Notes under the pieces: model-generated
What the model was told of the DNA's origin: nothing
Databases searched by the model: none
What the model saw: the letters and a program-made list of their open reading frames with translations, nothing else
Translations under genes and position numbers: made by a program
Source: a bacterium
GTDB lineage: Bacteria > Acidobacteriota > Thermoanaerobaculia > Multivoradales > J023
Reading direction: 5' to 3'
Length of the DNA stretch: 64,000 nucleotides
Assembly: GCA_024226315.1 (NCBI GenBank)
Contig: JAAELT010000500.1
Location: 18,724 to 82,723 of the forward strand
In this document: piece by piece, positions 15,065-29,500 of the stretch
How positions within the stretch are numbered: the stretch's first letter is position 1
How the letters are laid out: every line of letters starts with the position of its first letter

Positions 15065-17321
15065 AGCTGAGCTTGAGGAACAGGGTGCGGTCGATCTGCG
15101 TCAGGCTGATGTCGTCGAAGCCGAAGCGGTTGTCGGAGTAGCCGGCGAAGAGCACTGTCCGCGGGTTGATTTTGTACGAGAACAGCAGCTGGGTGAAGAG
15201 ATCCTCGTCCTCGCCGTCGACCGGCACAGTGTACAGACTGGGATCGCGGTCGATGGTCTGGTACTGGAAGATGCCGCGGACGAAGGTGCGGACGTTGAAC
15301 TGGTAGACGATCTCGGTCTGCGCCAGGTTGACCTCGAACAGCTCGCCGCCATCGACGTCGAGGGTCTGGATCTGGTGCTGCAGCGTCCAGTCGACGTGAC
15401 GGCCGAGCCGGAACTGCAGGGCGGTGGTGAAGCTGAATTCCTCGGCCGGCTGCACGTTGGTAAAGTCGATGGCGTCGGCGTTGCGCACCTGAAAGGCCAG
15501 GTTGGCCCTGCCCGTGGGCTTGATCTGGTAGAACAACTCCTGGAAGCTGGTGTCGAAACGCTCGCCGAGGAAGAGCTCCTCGCGATCGCCGATGGTGAGA
15601 TCGGCGAACGACTGCAGCGGGCCGTTCATGGTGGCGAACAGGTTGACGCCCTCGTCGGTCACCAGACCGTCCTGGTCCTCGATGCGCTCGGCGAAGACGC
15701 CGAAGGTGACGCGCCGGTACCAGTCGTCACGCTCCCCCCAGATGCGGTACTCGAGCATGCCGTTCAAACTGCGCAGGTCGACCCGGGGCACGAAGCCGCT
15801 GTCGGCGCGGAAGTCGCGGTCGATGTCCTCGTACTCGGCGGTCGCCACCCAGGCGCGGCTGCGGTGCAGGAAGCTGAGGTGGATTGCGTCGCCGTCGAAG
15901 GAACCTTCGGGCTGACCGGCGGCGGTGGCCAGCTCTTCCGGATACTCGGTGTCGGAGCTCAGGTACTGGAGCTTGATCGAGTTGGACTGATTGAAGCGCA
16001 CGAAACCGTCGAGGCCCGCCACCCGGTTGTGATAGCCGGTGCCGTCGCGGCCGGTGTAGAGCACGCCGAGGGTGGACTGGGCGCCGACGTCACGACGGTA
16101 GCGCACGACGCTCGCCAGCACCTGGTCGTCGAGCTGGGCGAGGAAGGAGCGCTGGTTGGAGGCGATGATCAGGTTGTTGACGTCGTCCTCGGCGATGAAC
16201 GCGCCGATCGAGTGCGGCCCCTCCTTGCCGGTGAGCTTGGCGGCCCACCTGGGGTCGGCGACGGTGCGAGTGAAGACCGCCTGGATCGGGGTCTCGAAGA
16301 AATCCGCACCCTCCAAAAAGAGGGGCCGTTTCTCGGGAAAGAAGAGGGCGAAGCGGGTGTTGACCTCGAGTTGGGCGGCGTCGGCCTCGACCTGCGAAAA
16401 GTCCGGGTTGGCGGCGGCGTTGAGCGCGGTGTTGGGAGTGATGCTCCAGCGCACGTCGAGCCCGGGCTCGACCTCCTCGTCGCCCTCGGCGAGACCGCCG
16501 TCCGGAAACGACTCGATCTGGTCGGTGCGGGTGGTGGTCACTGTCGGCACCACTTCCAGATTCAAGCCCGGGGTCAGGCCCACGAAACCGGTGACCTTGT
16601 TTTCCTGGCACAGGGTGCAGTCGCTGTCGCGGTCGGTGAACTTGGAGCTGATGCGGTGGCGGTCGCCACGGGGGTAGTTGCGGAAGGCCTCGAAGCCCCA
16701 GGTCTGGACTTCGGCGGTGCGCGGGAAGCGCAGCTGCTGAAACGGCACCGCCATCTCCACCACGTAACCGTCCGCGGTGATGCGGGCGGCGTTGTCCCAG
16801 ATCGCGTCCCAGGCGAAGTCCTCCTCGCCCTTGACGTCGTTGAAGGTGCCGTCCACCTGCACGCCGAGGGGATTGGAGCGGAACTGCAGCGCCTCGCGCT
16901 CGGCGTCGAAGGTGTCGATCTGGATGCCGACGTGGTCGTCCTGCGAGAAGCTGCCGATGTTGTCGCGGTCCATCAGGTGGGCGCGGATCTTCCCCGGCTC
17001 CGGGTCCAACGCGCGGAAGGCGACGTAGAGGGTGCGCTTGGAGTAGGTCACCAGGCACTCGGTGGCCACCGGCGGCGTGACGTTGTCGCCGGGGAACCAC
17101 TCCCAGGGCAGGTCGATCACCAGGGCGTCGGCCCAGGCAGGCTCGTCGAGCACAGCGTCGACGCGGATGTCGGAGGTCGCCTCGGAGACCTCGAAACGGC
17201 GCAGCCCTGGCTTCTCGGCCGCCGTGGACTCGGCCGCCGTGGACTCGGCCGCCTCCTGGGCTGTGGCCGCGACGGGCAGGATCAGCAGAAGGAGCAGACA
17301 GGTGTGTGCGATACGAATCAT
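15048..17321 (-). CDS. CBM9/DUF5916-type outer-membrane beta-barrel protein
   Basis: A 757-residue protein: signal peptide (HTCLLLLLILPVAATAQ), a short repeat AAESTAAESTAAE, an N-terminal CBM9-like beta-sandwich (about 40-245: RVDAVLDEPAWADALVI, VTYSKRTLYVAFRALDPEPG, FQSNP-like FRSNPLGVQVDGTF, AVPFQQLRFP) and a C-terminal DUF5916-type region (about 260-757) whose alternating strands end in SYAFLF with a terminal Phe, as in Bam-inserted outer-membrane barrels. PDFSQVEADAAQLEVNTRFA followed by LFFPEKRPLFLEGADFF is the best-known signature of this family. It is 32 bases after the MFS gene and overlaps the esterase gene, placing it in the NRPS operon. A role in export across the outer membrane is attractive but inferred; the family's function is not settled. 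Confidence 0.85.
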   Translation of the reverse strand: MIRIAHTCLLLLLILPVAATAQEAAESTAAESTAAEKPGLRRFEVSEATSDIRVDAVLDEPAWADALVIDLPWEWFPGDNVTPPVATECLVTYSKRTLYVAFRALDPEPGKIRAHLMDRDNIGSFSQDDHVGIQIDTFDAEREALQFRSNPLGVQVDGTFNDVKGEEDFAWDAIWDNAARITADGYVVEMAVPFQQLRFPRTAEVQTWGFEAFRNYPRGDRHRISSKFTDRDSDCTLCQENKVTGFVGLTPGLNLEVVPTVTTTRTDQIESFPDGGLAEGDEEVEPGLDVRWSITPNTALNAAANPDFSQVEADAAQLEVNTRFALFFPEKRPLFLEGADFFETPIQAVFTRTVADPRWAAKLTGKEGPHSIGAFIAEDDVNNLIIASNQRSFLAQLDDQVLASVVRYRRDVGAQSTLGVLYTGRDGTGYHNRVAGLDGFVRFNQSNSIKLQYLSSDTEYPEELATAAGQPEGSFDGDAIHLSFLHRSRAWVATAEYEDIDRDFRADSGFVPRVDLRSLNGMLEYRIWGERDDWYRRVTFGVFAERIEDQDGLVTDEGVNLFATMNGPLQSFADLTIGDREELFLGERFDTSFQELFYQIKPTGRANLAFQVRNADAIDFTNVQPAEEFSFTTALQFRLGRHVDWTLQHQIQTLDVDGGELFEVNLAQTEIVYQFNVRTFVRGIFQYQTIDRDPSLYTVPVDGEDEDLFTQLLFSYKINPRTVLFAGYSDNRFGFDDISLTQIDRTLFLKLSYAFLF
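17214..17253. repeat. 15-bp tandem repeat in the signal-peptide-proximal region of the barrel gene
   Basis: The unit CTCGGCCGCCGTGGA occurs at 17214, 17229 and, partially, 17244. On the coding strand it yields the STAAE pentapeptide repeats just after the signal peptide, probably a flexible spacer. Confidence 0.85.
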
Positions 17322-17353
17322 CGTGGGATTACCTAGCGTTGTATTAGAGAGGG

Positions 17354-18844
17354 TCAGTTCGGGTCGGTAGCTTCTTCAGCAAGAGGCTCGGCGGCATCGG
17401 TCTCGACAGCGTCAGGCTCGGCGGCGTCAGGCTCCTCCGCGTCGGAGACAGGCCGGTCCTCGCCGGAAGCTTCCTCGCCGTCCACAGCGTCCTCCGCGGG
17501 CTCCTCTTCCTCCTCACCCTCGGTGTCGACGTCGGGCAGCTCGTCCTCGATGTTGCGCACATGCGGGTTCATGTAGCCCCACAGCGAGGTGAGCATCGGG
17601 AAGATGGCGAAGACGATGAACATCAGGGCGATGCCGCGGCCCGGGCCGGAGCCGATCAACGGCCCCAGGGTGGGCGCCAGCGAGCCGCCCTCGGCCATCA
17701 GCGGTTCGAACACGTGGTCGGTGAGCGGGCCGGCCGAGAAGTCGCCCAGGGGTACGGTGAACTGGGCGATCATGCGCCGCATGGCGAAGACCCGCCCCTG
17801 CACGTCCGGCTCCACCTTGCTCTGCCAGATCGCCTGGCTGCAGCTGTTGATCACCGGGATGTTGGCGTGCCACAGGAGCACCGCGCCAGCGATCCACCAC
17901 ACCGCCGGCGAGACGCCGGCCAGGAAGATGAACACGCTGAACATCACGCCGAAGCCGAGCACGCCGTTGATCCTGCGTTTGGGGCCGCCGGTGACGCTCA
18001 TGTAGGTACTGCCCAGCAGCATGCCGATGCCGATGCACGACAGCACGGTGCCGGCTGAAACCTCCGATCCCACGCGCAACACCATCGGCAGGATGGCGAT
18101 GCCGCACATGCTGGTGACGAAGTTGATGCCGGCGAAGTAGAAGAGCAGGCCGAGAAGCCCGGGCCGGGCCTTGATGTAAGTCCAGCCGTAGGCCGCCTCT
18201 TTCCAGATCGAGCCCTCGCCCTCGCGCCCGGCCTCGCTGCGCTTGGGCCGCGGGATGCGAACCAGGAGAAGAGTGGTCACCGCCACCAGGAAGGTGGCGA
18301 AGTCGACCAGCAGGATGCCCCAGATGTCGATCGTCACCATCGCCAGGCCGGCCAGTGCCGGCGCCGCGATCGTGGTACCGGCCTCGCCGAACTGCAGCAG
18401 GCCGTTGACCCGGCCGTACTGCTCGGGCTTCACCAGCAGGGTGATGGAGGCGATGTAGGCCGGCCATTGGAAGGTGCTGAGGACAGATCCCAGGCCGGCC
18501 AACAGATAAATGTGCCAGACCTGAAGGCTATCCTGCCACAGCAGCAGGGCGACCGCCAGGGTGATCAGGGCGGCGCCGACGTCGGCGGCGATCATCACCC
18601 TGCGGCGGTCCCAGCGGTCGACCAAGGCGCCGGCGATCGGCGCCAGCAGGATGCCGGGCAGGCCGGCGATGACGGTGATCAGCACGAACTGGGTCACCGA
18701 ATCGGTGCGCTGCAGCACCCAGATGCCGAGGGCGAAGCGGGTCAGGCCCGAGCCGAGCAGCGACACCAGCTGCCCGACCCAGATGAGGGTGAATCGCTTC
18801 AAGCCCTTGCCAGGCTTGGAGCCTGGGGTGGTTTCTTCTGACAT
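17354..18844 (-). CDS. MFS exporter (EntS/MFS_3-like) with long acidic tail
   Basis: A 496-residue major facilitator with about 12 hydrophobic helices. The first loop contains GALVDRWDRRRVM, the MFS motif A region, and the sequence from FTLIWVGQLVSLLGSGLTRF resembles MFS_3 drug or siderophore exporters. The last roughly 65 residues form an unusual acidic, low-complexity tail (DTEGEEEEEPAEDAVDGEE onward) facing the cytoplasm. ATG 18844 has a GGAGG close upstream. It lies 64 bases after NRPS5 and 32 before the barrel gene on the same strand, so it is the natural exporter of the peptide, or a self-resistance pump. Export of the NRPS product is inferred from position. Confidence 0.88.
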   Translation of the reverse strand: MSEETTPGSKPGKGLKRFTLIWVGQLVSLLGSGLTRFALGIWVLQRTDSVTQFVLITVIAGLPGILLAPIAGALVDRWDRRRVMIAADVGAALITLAVALLLWQDSLQVWHIYLLAGLGSVLSTFQWPAYIASITLLVKPEQYGRVNGLLQFGEAGTTIAAPALAGLAMVTIDIWGILLVDFATFLVAVTTLLLVRIPRPKRSEAGREGEGSIWKEAAYGWTYIKARPGLLGLLFYFAGINFVTSMCGIAILPMVLRVGSEVSAGTVLSCIGIGMLLGSTYMSVTGGPKRRINGVLGFGVMFSVFIFLAGVSPAVWWIAGAVLLWHANIPVINSCSQAIWQSKVEPDVQGRVFAMRRMIAQFTVPLGDFSAGPLTDHVFEPLMAEGGSLAPTLGPLIGSGPGRGIALMFIVFAIFPMLTSLWGYMNPHVRNIEDELPDVDTEGEEEEEPAEDAVDGEEASGEDRPVSDAEEPDAAEPDAVETDAAEPLAEEATDPN

Positions 18845-18908
18845 GTCTCCTCCGTGAACGGCTGATCGCCGTGGTTTCCGTTGTTCTGGCTGCGGGTCCG
18901 ATGGTGGC

Positions 18909-23549
<4,641 letters not shown>

Positions 23550-23557
23550 CAGATCTC

Positions 23558-26500
23558 CTAAACGCTCGAAACCGGCTCGGAGCCGGATGTGTTCGTGGGT
23601 TCGCCGGAGCTCTCCAGATCCGCCAGCAGATCCGCCAGCAGATCCTGGTCCGCGTCCGCAACTTCGTGCTCGACCAGGTCTTCGGCCAGCGACGCCACGG
23701 TGGGCGCTTCGAACATCCGCCGTAGCGGCAGCTCGACCCCGAAGGCCTCGACCATACGCGCCCGCACCTGGACTGCGAGAAGAGAGTGCCCGCCGAGGTC
23801 GAAGAAGGAATCCTGGACACCGATCTCTTCGCGCCCGAGCACCTGTCGCCAGATGCCTGCCAGTTGCTCTTCGATCGGAGTCCTCGGCGCCACGAAGGTC
23901 GACCCGAGGGAGGAACGGTCGCGTTCGGGAGCGGGCAGGGATTTACGGTCAACCTTGCCGTTGGGACCCAGCGGCAGCACGTCGAGGAAGACGAAGTCGG
24001 CAGGCACCATGTAGTCGGGCAGCGAGGTGCCGAGATGCTTGCGCAAGTGGCGGGTGAAACCGGCGACCGCGCCCACCGGCTCGGCCAGCGCCACCGGCTC
24101 GGCCAGCACCACCGGCTCGGCAGGCACCACGTAGGCAGCCAGCCTTGGATCGCCGTCGCCGTCGTCGCTCCGCGCCAGGACCACGCACTCCCGCACTCGA
24201 GGGTGCTCATCCAACGCGACCTCGATCTCACCCAGCTCGATGCGCAGACCGCGGATCTTGACCTGGTGGTCCAGTCGCCCCAGGAACTCGACCTCGCCGT
24301 CCGGCCGATGACGCGCCAGGTCTCCGGTGCGGTAGAGGCGCGCGCCAGACCGATCGCCGTACGGATCGGGAACGAAGGTTTCGGCGGTGAGCGAAGGACG
24401 AAGATGGTAGCCGCGAGCGAGCTGAACCCCGCCGATCAGCAGCTCACCGGCGACGCCCAAGGGCACGGGCCCGAGCCGTTCCAGGACGTGGATCTCGGTA
24501 TTGGCCACTGGTCGACCAATGGGCACACCGCGCTCTTCGCCCTCGGGGAGGCAGCGATGGTAGGTGACGTCGACCGCCGCCTCGGTGGGACCGTAGAGGT
24601 TGTGCAGCCCTGCGCCGGCGAGCTCGGGCCGGCCGTGGAAGGTGCGGCAGGTCTCGGGCGGCAGCGCCTCGCCGCTGGCAATCACCCGCCGCAGGCAGTC
24701 GCAGCCGTCGAGCCGAGGGTGCTCCAGGAAGAGGTTCAGCATCGAGGGCACGAAATGCACCGTGGTGACGCCCAGGCGTGCGATCAGCTCGGCCAGGTAG
24801 GCGGGATCCCGGTGCCCCTCGGGGCGAGCCACCACCAGCTGGGCGCCGGTGATCAGCGGCCAGAAGAGCTCCCAGGCCGAGACGTCGAACGAGAACGGCG
24901 TCTTCTGCAGCACCCGGTCGTGGGCTTCGAGGCCGTACTCCTGCTGCATCCACAGCAGCCGGTTGCGGATCGAGCCGTGGCGGTTCATCACCCCCTTGGG
25001 CCTGCCGGTGGAACCCGAGGTGAAGATCATGTAGGCCAGCTGCTCGTCGTCGGTCTCGATCTCGGGCGCGGCTGTGGCGCAGCGCCCGATCTCGCCCCGC
25101 AGCTCGTCGAGGTCTACGACCCGAAGGCCCTCCTCGGCGTCCGCGAGCGGCAGCTTCGAAGCCTCTCGCCGGCGGCTGAGCAGAATGTCGATGCCCGAAT
25201 CCTCGAGCATCCTGCTCAGGCGCTGTCGCGGATACGAGATGTCGAACGGCACGTAGGCGCCGCCCGCCTTGAGGATGGCGTAGATCGACACCACCAGCTC
25301 CACGGAGCGCTCCAGCGCAACTCCCACCAGCCGGTCGCGGCACACTCCGAGCCCGCGCAGGTAGTGCGCCAACTGGTTGACCCGGCGGTCGAGCTCGCCA
25401 TAGCTCAGCCACTGGTGTTCGAAGATCAGCGCCACCGCGTCCGGGTGACGCTCGGCGTGGTCGGCGAACAGGAGGTGGATCGGCGCGGTCTCCGGGTACT
25501 CCACCCGCGTGTCGTTCCAGGCCGTCAGCTGGTGCAGCTCGCTGGCGCCGAGGCCGGACAGCTCGGTGTGCCGTCGCTCCGGCGCCGCCAGCGCCGCGAC
25601 CAGAAGGCGCTCGAGATACCCGGCCATGCGCTCGGCGGTCGGAGCGTCGAACAGATCGGTGGCGTACTCGAGGAAGCCTTCGAGCCCTTCCCCGGTGTCG
25701 CTCAACGACAGGGTCAGATCGAACCGCGAGGTCCGATTGTCGATCGACGGCAGATCGAGCTCGAGATCCTCCAGGGCCCGGCCGCCGGGCCTTGCCTGGT
25801 GGAGCACGAAGAGCACCTGGAAGAGCGGGTTGTGGCTCATCTCGCGCGCCGGCCGCAGCTCCTCCACCAGCTGCTCGAAGGGCACGTCCTGATGGGTGTA
25901 GGCGTCGAGCGCCGTCTCCCGGACCTGCTTCACCAGGGCCTTGAAGTCCTCGTCGCCACCCAGGTCCAGCCGCAGCACCAGGGTGTTGACGAAGAAGCCG
26001 ATCAGGTCGTCGAGCTCGGGGCGCTGGCGGCCCGCGACAGGCGTGCCGATCGAGACGTCGTCCTGCCCGGAATAGCGGCGCAGCATCATGCCGAACGCGG
26101 CCAGGAGGACCATGAACGGCGTGGCCCCCAGCCGGCGGGCCAGCGTGTGCAGCTGCTCGCCCTGCTCCGCCGACAGGCGGATCGGCGCGCGGGCGCCGCG
26201 AAAGCTCTGCACCGGCGGCCGCGGCCGGTCGAGCGGCAGCTCGAGGACCGATGGCGCGCCCGCCAGCTGCTCACGCCAGTAGGCCAGCTGACCGTCGAGC
26301 ACCTCGCCTTCGAGCCACCGGCGCTGCCAGCGCGCGAAATCAGTGTACTGCACCGGCAGCTCATTCAACGGCGACGGCCGCTTCCGGCGAAAGGCGTCGT
26401 AGATCCTGACCAGATCGCGCAGGAAGACGTCGATCGACCAGCCGTCGGAGACGATGTGATGCATGGTGAACACCAGCAGGTGCTCGCGTTCGTCGATCCG

Positions 26501-29500
26501 CAGCAGCACGGTGCGCAGCAGCGGACCGCTGGTGAGGTCGAAGGGCTCGAGCGACTCGCGGCGCGCCAGCTCCAGGGCCGCCTCCTGGCCCTCGACCTCG
26601 ACCACCGGCAGCTCGACCGCCGGCGGCGGTTGAATGGTCTGGGTCGGACGGCCGGCTTCGGACTTGAAGGTGGTCCGCAGGCTGTCGTGCCGGCGCACGA
26701 TCTCCCTCAGCGAGCGTTCGAGGGCGCGGACGTCCAGGTCGCCGGCCAGGCTCAGCGCTGCCGGCATGTTATAGGCCGCCGAGCCGGGCTCGAGCTGATC
26801 GAGAAACCACATCCGCTGCTGGGCGAACGACAGGGGCGGCGCTGCCGTCGGCGGCGCGCCCTCGGCCGTCCGGGACCGGATCGGCGGCGGCACCGTGCCG
26901 CTGCCGATCCGGCGCTCGGCGTCGATCCGCTCGCTCAGGCCGGCGATCGTCGGCGCCTCGAACAAAACCCGGATGGGCACATCTACGCCCAGCAGCTCGC
27001 GCACTCGCGCCAGCGCCCGGGTGGCCAGCAGCGAGTGGCCACCGAGATCGAAGAAGTCTTCGTCGACACCCGGCTCCCGCGGCAGATCGAGCACCGTCGA
27101 CCAGACTTCCGCCAGCAGCTCCTCCTGCGGCGTGCGGGGAGCAGCGAACGGGCCAGTGTGTGCCGCGGCGGTCCACGAGGGCTCCGGCAGGGCTCGCCGG
27201 TCGACCTTGCCGCTGGCGGTCATCGGCAGATGGTCGAGCACCACGAAAGCGGCGGGAACCATATAGTGCGGCAGGCTCTCGTCGGCGAATGCCCGCACCC
27301 CGTCGATCATCTGTCGTGAGGCTTCGGTGATCTCGTGCGCCGGCGCTTCCGGGGCGCTCACCAGCGGCGATTCGGGCACCAGATAGGCCGCCAGACGGCG
27401 CTCGCCGGGCGCCACCTCCGGCGCCGTGACCACCGATTCTTTCACCTCCGGGTGGCCGCTCAGAACCGCCTCGACCTCGCCCAGCTCGATGCGGAAGCCG
27501 CGGATCTTGACCTGGTGATCGACCCGGCCGAGGAACTCGATGTTGCCGTCCGCGAGCCAGCGCGACACGTCACCGGTGTGGTAGATCCGGCTGCCCGGCT
27601 CGTGGCCGTAGGGATCGGGCACGAACTTCTCCGCGGTGAGCGCCGGCCGACCCTGATAGCCCCGCGCCAGACTGTCGCCGCCGAGGTAGAGGTAGCCCGA
27701 AACCCCTGGCGGTACCGGAGCCAGGTGATTGTTGAGCAGATAGGTGCGCACGTTGGCGATCGGTCGGCCGATGGGTACGTGCTGCGGACCGCCGTGTTCG
27801 CCCCGCGTCTCGTCGCCGCCTTCGGCACGGGCCCGCTCTCTGCTCTCGAGTGTCTGTGCGCCGTACACGGTGGTCGTGACCGTGGCCTCGCTCGGGCCGT
27901 AGGCGTTGATCCAGCCGAGCCGATGCCTGGCCTTGCGCTGGTGCAGGATATCCCGCCAGATGCGCAGTCGATCGGCCAGGGCCTGCTCGGTGCCCACCAC
28001 CACCAGCCGCAAAACGGTCGGCAGATCGAGACGCCCGCTGGCGAGCTCGGACACCCACTCGTGCCAATAGGGCGTCGGCAGGTTGAGCACGGAGAGCCGG
28101 TGCAACTCCATGAAGCGGAAGAACTCGGTGAACGTCAGCGACAGGGTGCTCGGGCGCAGCACCAGGGCGGCACCCGAGAGCAAGGTCGGAAAGATCTCCT
28201 CGACAGAAATGTCGAACGACAGCGAGGCGAACTGCAGCACCCGATCTTCGTCCCCCAGCCGATAGCGGCGGGCGATGGCGGAGGCGTGATGAGACACCGC
28301 GCGGTGGGATACCACCACTCCCTTGGGCTGACCGGTCGAGCCCGAGGTGTAGACCAGGTAGGCGGCGTTCTCGAGCGCAAGAGGCCGCCCCTCGGCACCG
28401 TCCTCCGCCGACTCGGACAGGACCTCCGTGAGCGACTCCCGGGTGAGGATCAGCTCCGCGCCGGCGTCGGCAATCATGTAGGCCCGGCGTTCCTCGGGGT
28501 AGGTCGGGTCGAGAAAGACGTATGCGGCGCCCGCCTCGAGAGTGCCGAGAATCGCCACCACGGCTTCGAGCGAACGGTCCAAGGAGATGCCGACCCGGCT
28601 CTCCGGGCCCACCCCGCGGCGGCGCAGGACCGCGGCCAGGCGCCGCGCCCGGTCCACGAGCTGGCGGAAGGAGAGGCAGCGCTCGAAGCCGCTGGCGACC
28701 GCGGCTGGTTCGATCACCGCGATCGCGTCGGGCGTCTGCGCGGCGCGGCGCGCGATCAAGCGATGGATCGGTTCTCTGACCGGTTTGCGGCCGCCGCCGC
28801 GGCTCCACACCGCCACCAGCCTGCGATGCTCGGCGGCGGTCAGCCAGGGTTGGCGGCTGATCGCACGGTCCGGCTCGGTGACCAGCGCCTCGAGCAGCAC
28901 CTGGAAGTGCTCGGTCAAATGGCCGATCGTAGCGCGCTCGAACAGATCGAGGTTGAACTCGAAGTAGCCTTCGAGACGGTCGCCGAGCTCGAACATCTCG
29001 AGGGTGAGGTCGACCTTCGAAAGGTGGCGCTCGACGTGGAAGGGGCGTACCTCCAGTCCCGGAAGCTCGAGCCGCGCCGCCGGCGTGTTGAGCAGCGCGA
29101 ACATCACCTGGAACAGCGGGTTGCGGCTCGGGTCGCGCTGCGGCTGCAGCTCCTCCACCAGCCTCTCGAAGGGCAGATCCTGGTGGGTATAGGCGTCGAG
29201 CGCCCGGCGCCGGATCTGCCGCACCAGCTGACGGAAGGTGACGCCGCGGTCGAGCCGGGCGCGGAGCACCAGGGTGTTGGCGAAACAACCGATGAGCCCC
29301 TCCACCTCGGCGCGATGGCGGTTGGCGATCGGCGTGCCGATGAGGAAATCCTTCTGGTCGCTGTAGCGGTACAGCAACGCGTCGAAGGCCGCCAGCAACA
29401 CCATGAACGGCGTCGCCCTGGCCTGGCGGGCGAACGTCTTCAGGCGCTCGTGCAGCGGCTCCGACAGACTGAGCTCATGGATCGCGCCGCGGGCGCTGGC

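Noticed and set aside
14973..17336. 787-codon plus-strand frame opposite the DUF5916-type barrel gene
   Set aside because: The minus-strand frame has a signal peptide, the PDFSQVEADAAQLEVNTRFA signature and a terminal Phe; the opposite frame is its mirror with no motif.
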